NCBI RefSeq assembly: GCF_031202265.1
Contig: NZ_CP100604.1
Coordinates: forward strand, 7,236,501 to 7,300,500
Reading direction: 5' to 3'
Length of the DNA: 64,000 nucleotides
Source of the DNA: Bradyrhizobium sp. Ash2021
GTDB lineage: Bacteria > Pseudomonadota > Alphaproteobacteria > Rhizobiales > Xanthobacteraceae
Shown here: piece after piece, positions 26,003 to 37,032 of the stretch
Layout: each line of letters begins with the position of its first letter
How positions within the stretch are numbered: position 1 is the stretch's first letter
Notes under the pieces: model-generated
Database searches by the model: none
The model's input: only the letters and a program-made list of their open reading frames with translations
What the model was told of the DNA's origin: nothing
Made by a program: the position numbers and the translations under genes

Positions 26003-26995
26003 ATGCGGCGGCGCGATTTCATCACGATGCTTGGCGGGGCGGTCACCGCCTGGCCACTCTCAGCGCAAGGCCAGCAGCCTGGCGGCCGTCATATTCCGAT
26101 CGTGGGCTTCATCGGGCTTGCTTCAGCTTCCGTCGACGGCCAGGCCATTGTTCCCTTTCGTCAAACCCTCAGTGAACTCGGTTACATCGAGGGCCGCACG
26201 ATTTTGATCGAAGAGCGCAACGCCGAGGGCAACGTCGAACGCGCCCGCGCCCTGATCGCCGAATTGGCAGCACTGCCCGTCGACGTGTTTCTTTCGCCGG
26301 GCCCCGCGATGTCGCGCGCCCTGGTTCGCCTGACCAAGATTCCGGTCGTTGCGATCGCGCTGCCTGCTACAGCCAGCGAGCCTGAGCTGTTCTCGAGCCT
26401 CGCCCACCCCGGCGGTACCCTGACCGGCTTTTCGGCGCTCGGGGAGGAGATGTCCGCCAAACGGATCGAGATGTTGAAAGAGTTGATACCCGGGCTGAAA
26501 ACGCTCGGGGTAATGCACAATGCAACCGACCCCTCGTTCACATGGGGTGAACAGACGATGGCCGACGCCAGGAAATCGGGGCTGGAGCCCGTCAAATTTG
26601 GACTGAGCTCGCTTTCCACGGCCACCGTCGTCGAGCATTTCAAAACGCTGGGCGAGATGCGCGGCACGGCCATGATCGTGCTCCGCGACTTTCTGACCGC
26701 GGCGCTGACGGCCGACATCTGCAAGGCGGGAATAGACGCGCGGATTGCGGTTGTCGGCGAGTTCAGCGAGTACGCCCGAGCCGGCGCGCTGCTCAGCTAC
26801 GGCGCCGATCAGGCCGACCTGCTTCGGCGCGCCGCCGGCTATGTCGACCGGGTCCTCAAGGGCGAGAAAGCCGCGGATTTGCCGATTCAACTGCCGACCA
26901 AGTTTGAGCTGGCCATCAACCTCAAGACCGCCCGCACCATCGGCATCGACATCCCGCCGACCATCCAGGTGCGCGCCGAACAGGTGATCGAATGA
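26003..26995 (+). CDS. ABC transporter substrate-binding protein (PF04392 type)
   Basis: 330-residue exported solute-binding protein. The N-terminus MRRRDFITMLGGAVTAWPLS contains R-R-R-D-F followed by a hydrophobic stretch ending in SAQG, the Tat-like signal typical for this very large bradyrhizobial paralogue family. Recognisable segments are VGFIGLASASVDGQ, FRQTLSELGYIEGR, AEGNVERARALIAELAALPVD, LPTKFELAINLKTAR and the ending IDIPPTIQVRAEQVIE. Usual family members end PP.LLARADEVIE, so the end is conserved. No permease or ATPase is adjacent, which is common for these orphan copies, and the ligand cannot be predicted. Confidence 0.88.
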   Translation: MRRRDFITMLGGAVTAWPLSAQGQQPGGRHIPIVGFIGLASASVDGQAIVPFRQTLSELGYIEGRTILIEERNAEGNVERARALIAELAALPVDVFLSPGPAMSRALVRLTKIPVVAIALPATASEPELFSSLAHPGGTLTGFSALGEEMSAKRIEMLKELIPGLKTLGVMHNATDPSFTWGEQTMADARKSGLEPVKFGLSSLSTATVVEHFKTLGEMRGTAMIVLRDFLTAALTADICKAGIDARIAVVGEFSEYARAGALLSYGADQADLLRRAAGYVDRVLKGEKAADLPIQLPTKFELAINLKTARTIGIDIPPTIQVRAEQVIE

Positions 26996-27001
26996 GTGGA
27001 T

Positions 27002-27043
27002 GGCCGGTTGAAAAGCCGGTGGATAGGCTGTGGAAAACCGGCC
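27002..27043. repeat. inverted repeat downstream of substrate-binding protein gene
   Basis: GGCCGGTT at 27002 pairs with AACCGGCC at 27036. The following 90 bases hold several CTGTG(G/A)AA motifs (27029, 27098, 27131) and a near-palindrome around GCACGGACCGTGC at 27067. Could terminate the upstream gene, though no T-run follows. Confidence 0.5.
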
Positions 27044-27139
27044 GATAAGTCTGTGCAGGAACCGATGCACGGACCGTGCACATCGGCGGCCGAAGCCTGT
27101 GAAAAACCAGGGTATGCTTCGGTTGAAAAGCCTGTGAAC

Positions 27140-27370
27140 TCAGGCGGGCACCAGAAACAGGCTGTCGATCAGCGCCGTTTGCGCAGCTCCGGTCTGTTTC
27201 AGGAATTCCGCGAGTTCCAAGTCGTCGAAGCCGTCATGCCGGGAGGCCTGCCATTCGTGACGCACCAGCAGACGCCTGGTGTCGGGATCGAAGATCAGCG
27301 ACCAATGATCCTGATCGGCCGGGCCAGGCCCGCGCCAGCTCTGGTAGAATTTGCGATTAATGACCGCCAT
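27140..27370 (-). CDS. small conserved hypothetical protein, 76 aa
   Basis: Soluble 76-residue protein starting MAVINRKFYQSWRGPGPADQ and continuing DHWSLIFDPDTRRLLVRHEWQASRHDG. The composition (balanced charge, several Trp, His and Arg) and the intact frame look like a real protein. The ATG at 27370 is chosen over the upstream one (MLTKTPRGA) because conserved-looking sequence starts there. I recall similar short proteins in bradyrhizobia, without a known function. Confidence 0.6.
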   Translation of the reverse strand: MAVINRKFYQSWRGPGPADQDHWSLIFDPDTRRLLVRHEWQASRHDGFDDLELAEFLKQTGAAQTALIDSLFLVPA

Positions 27371-27517
27371 CGCGCCTCTCGGTGTTTTCGTCAGCATAGC
27401 AGGGAGGGCAAATTCTGACGATCCCGGGAGGAAATAGGGCTGGGAAACGGGCGAGCCGCCGGTTCGCAGGTCGCGGTGACGTGGATTTCGGCCAGTTTAG
27501 CGCCGGCCCGTCATCAT

Positions 27518-27550
27518 AAAAAAAGGCCGGGCGACGTGTCGCCCGGTCCT
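27518..27550 (-). terminator. intrinsic terminator of the Flp pilin gene
   Basis: On the minus strand ACCGGGCGACACGTCGCCCGGCC folds into a strong GC stem and is followed by a run of eight T. It lies 23 bases past the pilin stop codon, so the pilin is transcribed as its own unit. Confidence 0.88.
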
Positions 27551-27572
27551 GAGAACGCCGCGGGTTGTTCGA

Positions 27573-27737
27573 TTATTTCAGCGAGGTGCTGATCGTAGTA
27601 AAATTCGCGGTGAGCTGGGTGCCAACACCCTGCACTGCGGTGATGATCGCGATTGCGATGCCGGCCGCAATCAGCCCGTATTCGATCGCGGTGGCGCCGG
27701 ATTCTTCCTTAATAAATTTTAAGATAAGCGTCTTCAT
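27573..27737 (-). CDS. Flp/Fap-type pilin subunit
   Basis: 54-residue prepilin of the tight-adherence (Tad) system: MKTLILKFIKEESGATAIEYGL. The basic leader ends at G (residue 14) before ATAIEYGLIAAGIAIAII, and the conserved E-Y pair five to six residues into the mature part is the Flp signature recognised by TadV/CpaA prepilin peptidase. The single hydrophobic helix follows. No other Tad gene (cpaB-F, tadV) is visible, so this is an isolated pilin copy whose assembly machinery must lie elsewhere. A strong terminator follows; an inverted repeat lies about 50 bases upstream of the ATG. Confidence 0.92.
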   Translation of the reverse strand: MKTLILKFIKEESGATAIEYGLIAAGIAIAIITAVQGVGTQLTANFTTISTSLK

Positions 27738-27785
27738 GTTCGGTCCTGCCCTCAGTTTGATCCCTCGGAACAAAGGGTACTCAAA

Positions 27786-27809
27786 GTTCCGTAAGTGAAT
27801 CTACGGAAC
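27786..27809. promoter_or_regulatory. inverted repeat upstream of the pilin gene
   Basis: GTTCCGTA-AGTGAATC-TACGGAAC, perfect 8-bp arms with 8-base loop, 49 bases upstream of the pilin ATG and 243 bases before prmA. Its position fits an operator or an attenuating hairpin in the pilin leader. The remaining bases to 28052 hold no gene that I can support. Confidence 0.6.
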
Positions 27810-28052
27810 AACATCTAAGGTTGTTTAAATGGACGAGGTGTAACTTTTCTGGATATTGCGACGCGAATACTCCTCAATTTTGAACGAAACGGCGCCGGGT
27901 TTCCCCCCAAATCACGGATTCCAAAGCCGAATTCCTCGTGGCGCGTCGAGCTCCCATCGGGAAAGCAGGGTTGTTGTGCGACCCGATTACCGGGTAATTA
28001 CGCAAGATCGCCCGTTTCGAGTTCCCGGCCTCTCAATGACTGCCACCATTCG

Positions 28053-28949
28053 ATGACCTCCACCCTCACCCCGTCCACCCACCGCGCCAGCTTCGCCATC
28101 GGCAGCGAGCAGACCGCCAAGCACGTCGTCGATCTCCTGACCGAAAGCTTTTTCGAGGGACAAGCCGCGATATCAGCGTTTGAAGGCCCAAGCGGGCGGT
28201 GGGACATCATCGTGCATTTTGCCGATGCACCCGATCAGACCTCGATCCGCGAGCTGGTCGGCCTCGCCGCCGGCGACGAGGTCGCGCAGCACATTGCGTT
28301 CGACACGGTCGAAGCCAGGGACTGGGTCAAGGCTGCGCTCGAGGATCTCGTGCCGGTCCCGGCCGGGCGCTTCGTCGTGCACGGAAGCCACGACCGCGCG
28401 CGCGTGCCGGCCAACAAGCTCGGCATCGAAATCGAGGCGGCGCTGGCGTTCGGCACCGGCCATCACGGCACCACGCGCGGCTGCCTCTTGCTGCTCGATC
28501 ATGTCCTCAAAGCGTATCAACCGCAGCGCGTGCTCGATCTCGGCACCGGCACCGGCGTGCTGGCGATTGCCGCGGCCAAGGCGCTGCATGGCGCGGTATT
28601 GGCAAGCGACATCGATCCGGCCTCGGTTCGCGTCGCCCACGACAATGCGCACCTGAACGAAACCGGGCATCTGGTGCAGGCGATCCGCGCGACTGGTTTT
28701 GCGGCTCCGCAATTCGCGCAGCGCGGCCCGTTCGACCTGGTGCTGGCAAACATCCTCGCCAATCCGCTGCGGCAATTGGCAATGTCGATGGCGCGGCATC
28801 TGGCACCCTCGGCATTGGTGATCCTGTCGGGCCTGTTGACGCATCAGGCCGGCCCGGTCATCGCGGCCTATCGGGCGCGGGGTCTGGTGCCAGTACGGCA
28901 TCTCAGGATCGAAGGCTGGAGCAGTCTGTTGCTGCGCAAGGCCGGGTGA
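28053..28949 (+). CDS. prmA: ribosomal protein L11 methyltransferase
   Basis: 298-residue SAM-dependent enzyme that trimethylates ribosomal protein L11. The PrmA pattern is well preserved: IEIEAALAFGTGHHGTTRGCLLLLDHVL, then motif I VLDLGTGTGVLAIAAAKAL, ASDIDPASVRVAHDNAHLN, and the N-I-L-A-N motif in FDLVLANILANPLRQLA, which binds the target amine. Length is normal for the family. The start MTSTLTPSTHRASFAIG follows a gap of over 300 bases without an obvious ribosome binding site. It is convergent with the small minus-strand gene at 29059. Confidence 0.94.
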   Translation: MTSTLTPSTHRASFAIGSEQTAKHVVDLLTESFFEGQAAISAFEGPSGRWDIIVHFADAPDQTSIRELVGLAAGDEVAQHIAFDTVEARDWVKAALEDLVPVPAGRFVVHGSHDRARVPANKLGIEIEAALAFGTGHHGTTRGCLLLLDHVLKAYQPQRVLDLGTGTGVLAIAAAKALHGAVLASDIDPASVRVAHDNAHLNETGHLVQAIRATGFAAPQFAQRGPFDLVLANILANPLRQLAMSMARHLAPSALVILSGLLTHQAGPVIAAYRARGLVPVRHLRIEGWSSLLLRKAG

Positions 28950-28992
28950 CGACGCATCAACGAAAGATGGCGCCATCCCCGCTCGCCACATC

Positions 28993-29027
28993 AAAACGCC
29001 CTCCGGCCAGATGCAGGAGGGGCGTCG
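28993..29027 (-). terminator. intrinsic terminator for the small gene at 29059
   Basis: On the minus strand ACGCCCCTCC pairs with GGAGGGCGT around a 12-base loop and is followed by TTTTG. Could also serve prmA on the other strand. Confidence 0.6.
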
Positions 29028-29058
29028 TTGATCGGTCGGCATCTGAAAGCGATGGGCT

Positions 29059-29244
29059 CTATTCGGGAGGTTTGTATCGGGCGATGACGCCCTTTTCTTC
29101 TTCTTCGCGCATGGCGCGTTTGACGCGTGCTTCCACGAAGCGACCCAGGATCTGGACGATAACGCCGCGTTGCTTTTTCTCGATGGGTGGAATCGGGCCG
29201 CGACGCACCGGCGGCGAAATCTTCTCAAACGTGAAAGCAGGCAT
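29059..29244 (-). CDS. small conserved hypothetical protein, 61 aa
   Basis: Begins MPAFTFEKISPPVRRGPIPP and continues IEKKQRGVIVQILGRFVEARVKRAMREEEEKGVIARYKPPE. Basic N-terminal half, amphipathic helix in the middle and a Glu run. AGAGGGG precedes the ATG at 29244, and an intrinsic terminator follows, which together make a real short gene likely even though it is embedded in a long, otherwise spurious antisense frame over the aminopeptidase gene. No function known; divergent from the aminopeptidase gene. Confidence 0.7.
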   Translation of the reverse strand: MPAFTFEKISPPVRRGPIPPIEKKQRGVIVQILGRFVEARVKRAMREEEEKGVIARYKPPE

Positions 29245-29436
29245 CGTGCATCCCCTCTTCGTTGAGTTGAGACACTCCTGGATTTCCCCCGGGCATTCGT
29301 TGGATGAACGACTTGCTATGCAAACCGTTCCGCCCGGTCTAACGCAGGCAGCACGATTCAAGCATAACTTATGCCAAATTGCGGCGATTCTCGCCGCATT
29401 GCGGACTTCTCCATCCAATCCTAAAGTGGTCAAACG

Positions 29437-31266
29437 ATGTTCGAAGCTCATTTCCAGACATTCGAAGAACCCGAAAGCGGCGTGGCGCTGGGCGCGCGGC
29501 TGTCGGCCTTTCGCGAGGAACTGGCGCGGCGCAAGCTGACGGGATTCGTGATTCCTCGCGCCGATCAGCAACAAAATGAATATGTCGCGCCGTCGGAAGA
29601 GCGGCTGGCCTGGCTCACCGGCTTCACCGGCTCGGCCGGATTGGCTGTGGTGCTGACGCAGGAAGCCGCGGTCTTTGTCGATGGCCGCTATACCCTGCAA
29701 GCGGCCAAACAGGTCGACCGCAAGGCCTGGCATATCGAGCCGCTGGCCGATCCGCCACCGGAACACTGGCTGGCGAAGCATCTGATCGCCGGCGACCGCC
29801 TCGGTTTTGATCCATGGCTGCATACTTCGGCGGCAGCCGAGCGGCTGCAGGCGGCCTGCGCCAAGGCCGGCGCGGAACTGGTCGCGGTCGACGGCAATCC
29901 GCTGGATTCGGTGTGGACCGAACGCCCGGCGCCGCCGCTCGGCCCGGTCGCCGTTCACGGCATTCAATTTTCCGGGGAGATCGAGGCCGAGAAGCTCAAA
30001 CGGATCCGGCTGGAAATCGCAAAACTCGGCGTCGATGCGCTGGTGCTGTCGGATAGCCACGCGGTGGCCTGGACCTTCAACATCCGCGGCGCCGACGTCT
30101 CGCATACGCCGTTGCCGCTGTCCTATGCGCTGGTGCCGAAGGACGGCCGCCCGACCGTGTTCATCGATCACCGCAAGCTGTCGAACGCGGCGCGCGACCA
30201 TCTCGAGCAATCGGCCGATGTCAGGGAGCCCGGCGCGCTGACGCCGCAGCTCAACGAACTGGCGCGGCAGGGTGCGGCGATCGCGCTCGACGCCGCGACC
30301 GCGGCCGATGCGTTGAGCCGCCTGATTGTAGCGGCCGGCGGCAAGCCGGTGCGCGGCAATGATCCGGTGAGCCTGCTCAAGGCGGTGAAGAACATCACCG
30401 AGATCGAGGGAACGCGAACGGCGCATCAGCGCGATGCGGTGGCGCTGACCCGGTTCCTGGCCTGGATTGACCGCGAAGCCCCGTCAGGCGCGCTGACCGA
30501 GATCGACACCGTCGAGGCGCTGGAAACGTTTCGCCGCCAGACCGGCGCGCTGAAGGATGTGTCGTTTCCCACCATTGCCGGCACCGGGCCGAACGGCGCC
30601 ATCGTGCATTACCGCGTCACCCGCAAGAGCAACCGGCGGATTTCACCCGGCGATTTGCTGCTGATCGATTCCGGCGCGCAATATGAAGACGGCACCACCG
30701 ACGTCACCCGCACCCTGGCGATTGGCGAACCCACGGCGGAAATGCGCGACCGTTTCACCCGCGTGCTGCGCGGACACATGGCGATCGCGCGCGCGGTATT
30801 CCCCGACGGCACCACCGGCGCGCAGCTCGACAGCCTGGCGCGGCAGTTCCTGTGGCAGGCCGGTCTCGATTTCGAGCACGGCACCGGCCATGGAGTCGGC
30901 AGCTATCTTTCGGTCCACGAAGGCCCGGCGCGGATCTCAAAACTCGGCACCGCGCCGCTGAAGCGCGGCATGATCCTTTCCAACGAACCCGGTTATTACA
31001 AGACCGACGCCTATGGCATCCGGATCGAGAATCTCGAACTGGTTGTCGGCGCCGACATCGCTGGCTCCGAAAAGCCGGTGAATGCGTTCGAGACGCTGAC
31101 GCTGGCGCCGATCGACCGGCGCCTGATCGATGTGAACATGCTAAGCCAGGCGGAACTGGACTGGCTCAACACTTACCACGCCCGGGTCGACCGCGAGGTG
31201 CGTCCGCATCTCGACGATAACGCCGCGAAGCTGTGGCTGGACGAGGCGACGGCGGAACTGAAGTAG
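29437..31266 (+). CDS. Xaa-Pro aminopeptidase (M24B)
   Basis: Cytoplasmic 609-residue aminopeptidase P of the long, three-domain kind found in alphaproteobacteria and eukaryotes (XPNPEP1-like). Two creatinase-N-type domains (about 1-310, with VFVDGRYTLQAAKQ and VAWTFNIRGADV) precede the pita-bread catalytic domain. The metal ligands are visible: DSGAQYEDGTTDVTRT (two Asp), GTGHGVGSYLSVHEGP (His), NEPGYYKTDAYGIRIENLEL (two Glu). The C-terminal segment ELDWLNTYHARVDREV is the conserved extension. It releases N-terminal residues ahead of Pro. Single-gene unit. Confidence 0.92.
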   Translation: MFEAHFQTFEEPESGVALGARLSAFREELARRKLTGFVIPRADQQQNEYVAPSEERLAWLTGFTGSAGLAVVLTQEAAVFVDGRYTLQAAKQVDRKAWHIEPLADPPPEHWLAKHLIAGDRLGFDPWLHTSAAAERLQAACAKAGAELVAVDGNPLDSVWTERPAPPLGPVAVHGIQFSGEIEAEKLKRIRLEIAKLGVDALVLSDSHAVAWTFNIRGADVSHTPLPLSYALVPKDGRPTVFIDHRKLSNAARDHLEQSADVREPGALTPQLNELARQGAAIALDAATAADALSRLIVAAGGKPVRGNDPVSLLKAVKNITEIEGTRTAHQRDAVALTRFLAWIDREAPSGALTEIDTVEALETFRRQTGALKDVSFPTIAGTGPNGAIVHYRVTRKSNRRISPGDLLLIDSGAQYEDGTTDVTRTLAIGEPTAEMRDRFTRVLRGHMAIARAVFPDGTTGAQLDSLARQFLWQAGLDFEHGTGHGVGSYLSVHEGPARISKLGTAPLKRGMILSNEPGYYKTDAYGIRIENLELVVGADIAGSEKPVNAFETLTLAPIDRRLIDVNMLSQAELDWLNTYHARVDREVRPHLDDNAAKLWLDEATAELK

Positions 31267-31291
31267 ACGTTATCACGACCGCACCAACGGT

Positions 31292-31392
31292 CGTCATCCC
31301 CCGCGAAGGCGGGGGATCCAGTACGCCGCGGCTTCTCGGTTTAGCTCTGACGTCTCTGGAATACTGGATCATCCGCTTTCGCGGATGATGAC
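31292..31392. repeat. family B palindromic repeat
   Basis: CGTCATCCCCCGCGAAGGCG...GATCCAGTACGCCGCGGC...CTGGAATACTGGATCATCCG...CGCGGATGATGAC. Ends are inverted and the core pair GGATCCAGTA / TACTGGATC is shared with the copy at 50315. Confidence 0.85.
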
Positions 31393-31553
31393 AACCCCGG
31401 TTGTCGCGCGGGTGACGACAAAGGCATTTGGTTCGCGAGGCGAAACGTCAGCGCCTCGCCTCCCGAAATCGGAATAGCCGCATGCCGAAACGGCCGTATC
31501 CGCGCGTGAAGCGATCCCGCTACAGTCCGATTCACAATTTGGATCGCACCTGA

Positions 31554-32837
31554 ATGCATGGCGTGATGGGCAAGCCGCCCGGCGCGGCGACGGACAGCAA
31601 CAGCTTCGCGACATCGAAGGTCATGCTGCTGATGCTCGTCCTGATGACGGGCGTCGCGCCGATCTCGCTCTATATGCTGGTACCGGCGCTGCCGGTGCTG
31701 GCGACCACGTTCGGGCGCGATATCTCGGTCGCGCAGATGACCGTGTCGCTCTACATGGTCGGCATCGCCTGCTCGCAGCTCGTCATGGGGCCGCTGTCGG
31801 ATAAATTCGGCCGGCGCCCGGTGCTGCTGTGCGGCCTCGGCCTGATGGTCGCCGCCAGCGCCGGCTGCATCTTCGCCGAAACCCTGCCGCAACTGATCGC
31901 CGCGCGCTTCCTGCAGGCGCTGGGCGGCGCCACCGGCATGGTGGTCAGCCGCGCCATCATCCGCGACCTCTACAGCCGCGACCGCATCAGCAGCATGATC
32001 AGCCTCGTGATCGCCGTGATGATGATCGCGCAGATGCTGAGCCCTTTGACCGGAGGCCTGCTGGAAACCGCGTTCGGCTGGCGCGCGATATTCTATCTCA
32101 TCACCGCAGCGTCGCTGACAGTGACGGTCTTCATCGCCTTCGCGCTGCCCGAGACGCGCCGCGACCGTAGCGAAGCCGGCGGATTTCGCGGCGATGTCGG
32201 CAGCCTGGTCAAAAGCCGTGCCTTCATCGGCTACGTGCTGTGCCAGGTGCTGGCCTCGCAGATCATCTTCACCTTCGCCGGCGGCGGCCCTTACATCGTG
32301 GTGACGCAGATGGGCCGCACCAGCGCCGAATATGGCGCGTGGTTTGCGACCACGGGGTTTGCCTATCTGATCGGCAACCTGTTCTGCGTGCGGTTCGCGC
32401 CGCGCCATTCGCTGGAGAAACTGATCTGGTTCGGGCTGGCACTGCAACTCGGCGGCAGCCTGTTGAACCTGGTCTGGAGCATCACCGGATATAATCAGGC
32501 GCCGTCATTCCTGTTCGGCACCCAGATGATCGTGATGGTTGCCAACGCCTTCGTGATGTCGAATTCGGCGGCCGGCGCCATCAGCGTTCGCCCCGACGCC
32601 GCCGGCACCGCATCGGGCGCGATGGGATTTTTGCAGCAGGGCATCGGCGCGCTGGTCTCGCAATTCGGCGCCTATCTCGGTGGCCATTCCACCAGCACTT
32701 TGCCGCTGACTGCGGCGATTTTCGCGATATCTATCCTTTGCGCTTCGACGATGATCTTCATCGTGCCGCGGCGGACGGTAGTGGTCAGCGAGGAATTGAT
32801 CGAGCAGGCGGAGGAGGAAGAATCGGGGATGCTGTAG
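31554..32837 (+). CDS. Bcr/CflA-type multidrug MFS exporter
   Basis: 427-residue twelve-helix drug:H+ antiporter. ISLYMLVPALPVLATTFGRD at helix 1 and LVMGPLSDKFGRRPVLLCGL (MFS motif A) match the Bcr/CflA subfamily, and LQALGGATGMVVSRAIIRDLY is the motif C-like antiporter segment. The tail after helix 12 is acidic (EELIEQAEEEE). No regulator adjoins it. Convergent with ligA; repeat C1 fills the gap between them. Confidence 0.9.
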   Translation: MHGVMGKPPGAATDSNSFATSKVMLLMLVLMTGVAPISLYMLVPALPVLATTFGRDISVAQMTVSLYMVGIACSQLVMGPLSDKFGRRPVLLCGLGLMVAASAGCIFAETLPQLIAARFLQALGGATGMVVSRAIIRDLYSRDRISSMISLVIAVMMIAQMLSPLTGGLLETAFGWRAIFYLITAASLTVTVFIAFALPETRRDRSEAGGFRGDVGSLVKSRAFIGYVLCQVLASQIIFTFAGGGPYIVVTQMGRTSAEYGAWFATTGFAYLIGNLFCVRFAPRHSLEKLIWFGLALQLGGSLLNLVWSITGYNQAPSFLFGTQMIVMVANAFVMSNSAAGAISVRPDAAGTASGAMGFLQQGIGALVSQFGAYLGGHSTSTLPLTAAIFAISILCASTMIFIVPRRTVVVSEELIEQAEEEESGML

Positions 32838-32855
32838 CGACCGCGTCAGCCAGAC

Positions 32856-32974
32856 CGTCATTGCGAGCCAACGGGTCGCGCGAATGCGCGCCCGATGACA
32901 GGCTCCGCGAAGCAATCCATCGAGCCACAAGGCAAGTATGGATTGCTTCGTCGCTGACGCTCCTCGCAATGACG
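32856..32974. repeat. family C palindromic repeat
   Basis: CGTCATTGCGAG ... GAAGCAATCCA ... TGGATTGCTTCG ... CTCGCAATGACG. Carries the module CCAACGGGTCGCGCGAATGC...GATGACAGGCTCC at 32867-32912, also seen reversed at 60584-60630 and within the family B copy at 47607. Confidence 0.85.
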
Positions 32975-32984
32975 AGAGTCACCC

Positions 32985-35144
<2,160 letters not shown>

Positions 35145-35345
35145 TTACGATGAAGTTGGTTGAGAGAAAAGACGGCGATGACCCCGGCGTTCCCCGGATG
35201 CTGCGCAGCGCCATTAGCGCGTTCACGCGCGTCTTCGACACGCTATGGCGGTGCGCTGCTGGTCCGGGGTCCATCCTATTGAGTGCGGGTCCCGGCTCTG
35301 CGACGCAGCATGAAGAACGCTGCGCCGCGTCCGGGACACGAGTCG

Positions 35346-37019
35346 TTACGCCGTCGCCGCGCGCAGCAGGCGATCCGCCGCCGCGCGCGCTTCGGCGGTG
35401 ATCTCGGCGCCGGCCAGCATCCGCGCAATTTCCTCGCGGCGGTGGTCGGCGGCGAGCGCGTTGACGCGGGTGGCGACGCGCTTGCCCTTGTCGAGCGCGT
35501 CCTTGGAAATCAGCAAATGCTGGTTGGCGCGCGCTGCAACCTGCGGCGCATGGGTCACCGCCATCACCTGGACCTTGCCGGCGAGCCGCGCCAGCCGGGC
35601 GCCGATCGCGTCGGCCACCGCACCGCCCACCCCGGTGTCGATTTCGTCGAACACCAGCGTCGGCGCCGAGCCGCGATCGGACAGCACGACCTTCAGCGCC
35701 AGCAGGAAGCGCGACAGCTCGCCGCCGGAAGCCACCTTCATCAGCGGCCCCGGTTTGGTGCCGGGATTGGTCTGCACCCAGAACTCGATGCGGTCGATGC
35801 CCTGCGGCCCCGGCGATTTGGCGTCGGTCTCGACCTGCGTCATGAATTTCGCGCGTTCGAGTTTGAGCGGCGCGAGTTCGGCATTGACGGCCTTGTTGAG
35901 CTTTTCGGCGGATTTGGTCCGCGCCGCCGAGAGTTTCGTAGCCGCAGCGCCATAGCGCTTGTCGGCTTCGGACGCTGCGGCCTCCAGCTTCTTCAACCGG
36001 TCGGCGCCGGCATCGATCAGCGCCACATCATCAGCGTATTTGGCCGCGAGCGCCGCCAGGCCATCGACGGCGGTCGAATATTTGCGCGACGCGGCACGGA
36101 GCGCAAACAACCGCTCCTCGATCCGCTCCAGTTCGGCCGGGTCGAAATCGGCCGCAATCAGCGCGGCCTGGAGATGCTGGTCGGCTTCTTCCAGCGCGTT
36201 GATCGCGATATCGATCGCTTTCACCGCCGGTTCGACCAGTGCCGGCGAATTGGCGGCGCGGCGTTCCAGTCGGCGCACCGCGGCGGCCAGCGCCGGCACC
36301 GGCGAATGGTTACCACCGACCGCCTCCTGCGCCTCGCGCAAATCGCCGGCGATCTTCTCGCCCTGCATCATCGTGGTGCGGCGTTCGGCGAGCACGGTTT
36401 CCTCGCCGTCCTTCGGCGCCAGCGTCTTCAGTTCGTCGGCGGCGTGGCGGAGGTAGTCGGCTTCGCGGGCGGCGCGCTCCATGCTGGCGCGATGTTCGTC
36501 GAGCGCGGTGATGGCGGTGCGCCGGGCCTCCCAAAGCTGTTCCAGCGCCGCGACGTCCTTCTCGAGCCCGGCGAAGGCGTCGAGCAACTGCCGATGGGTC
36601 GAGGCATCGACCAGCGCGCGCTCGTCATGTTGGCCGTGGATCTCGACCAGCGCCGAGCCAACGGCTTTCAGGGTCTGTACGCTGATCGCCTGGTCGTTGA
36701 TGAAGGCGCGGGTGCGGCCGTCCGCAAGCTGCACCCGGCGCAGGATCATTTCGCCGGTATCGTCGAGGCCGTTATCGCTGAGGATCACCGCGGCCGGATG
36801 GCCCTTGGGCACATCGAACACGGCCGTAACCTGGCCCTGCTCCACGCCGTGACGGACGAGGCCCGCGTCGCCGCGGCCGCCGAGCGCCAGCGCGAAGGCA
36901 TCGAGCAGGATGGATTTGCCCGCGCCGGTCTCGCCGGTCAGCACCGCGAGGCCACGGGAAAACTCGATATCGAGCCGTTCGATCAGGACGATGTCACGGA
37001 TCGACAGACGCGCCAGCAT
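35346..37019 (-). CDS. recN: DNA repair ATPase RecN
   Basis: 557-residue SMC-like ATPase for double-strand break repair. N-terminal head MLARLSIRDIVLIERLDIEF and Walker A LTGETGAGKSILLDAFALAL; long central coiled-coil region (about 150-360) rich in Ala, Glu, Arg and Lys; C-terminal head with the signature VASGGELSRFLLALKVVL and Walker B TLVFDEIDTGVGG, then VMAVTHAPQVAARANQHLLI. All elements of a complete RecN are there. It follows bamD by 13 bases, the usual bamD-recN arrangement in alphaproteobacteria, so the two are probably cotranscribed. Confidence 0.97.
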   Translation of the reverse strand: MLARLSIRDIVLIERLDIEFSRGLAVLTGETGAGKSILLDAFALALGGRGDAGLVRHGVEQGQVTAVFDVPKGHPAAVILSDNGLDDTGEMILRRVQLADGRTRAFINDQAISVQTLKAVGSALVEIHGQHDERALVDASTHRQLLDAFAGLEKDVAALEQLWEARRTAITALDEHRASMERAAREADYLRHAADELKTLAPKDGEETVLAERRTTMMQGEKIAGDLREAQEAVGGNHSPVPALAAAVRRLERRAANSPALVEPAVKAIDIAINALEEADQHLQAALIAADFDPAELERIEERLFALRAASRKYSTAVDGLAALAAKYADDVALIDAGADRLKKLEAAASEADKRYGAAATKLSAARTKSAEKLNKAVNAELAPLKLERAKFMTQVETDAKSPGPQGIDRIEFWVQTNPGTKPGPLMKVASGGELSRFLLALKVVLSDRGSAPTLVFDEIDTGVGGAVADAIGARLARLAGKVQVMAVTHAPQVAARANQHLLISKDALDKGKRVATRVNALAADHRREEIARMLAGAEITAEARAAADRLLRAATA

Positions 37020-37032
37020 GCGAAGTAAATTC

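Noticed and set aside
29245..30426. Long minus-strand frame continuous with the small gene at 29059
   Set aside because: Antisense to the aminopeptidase P gene, His/Arg-rich and motif-free. Only the last 61 codons, with their own ribosome binding site and terminator, look real.
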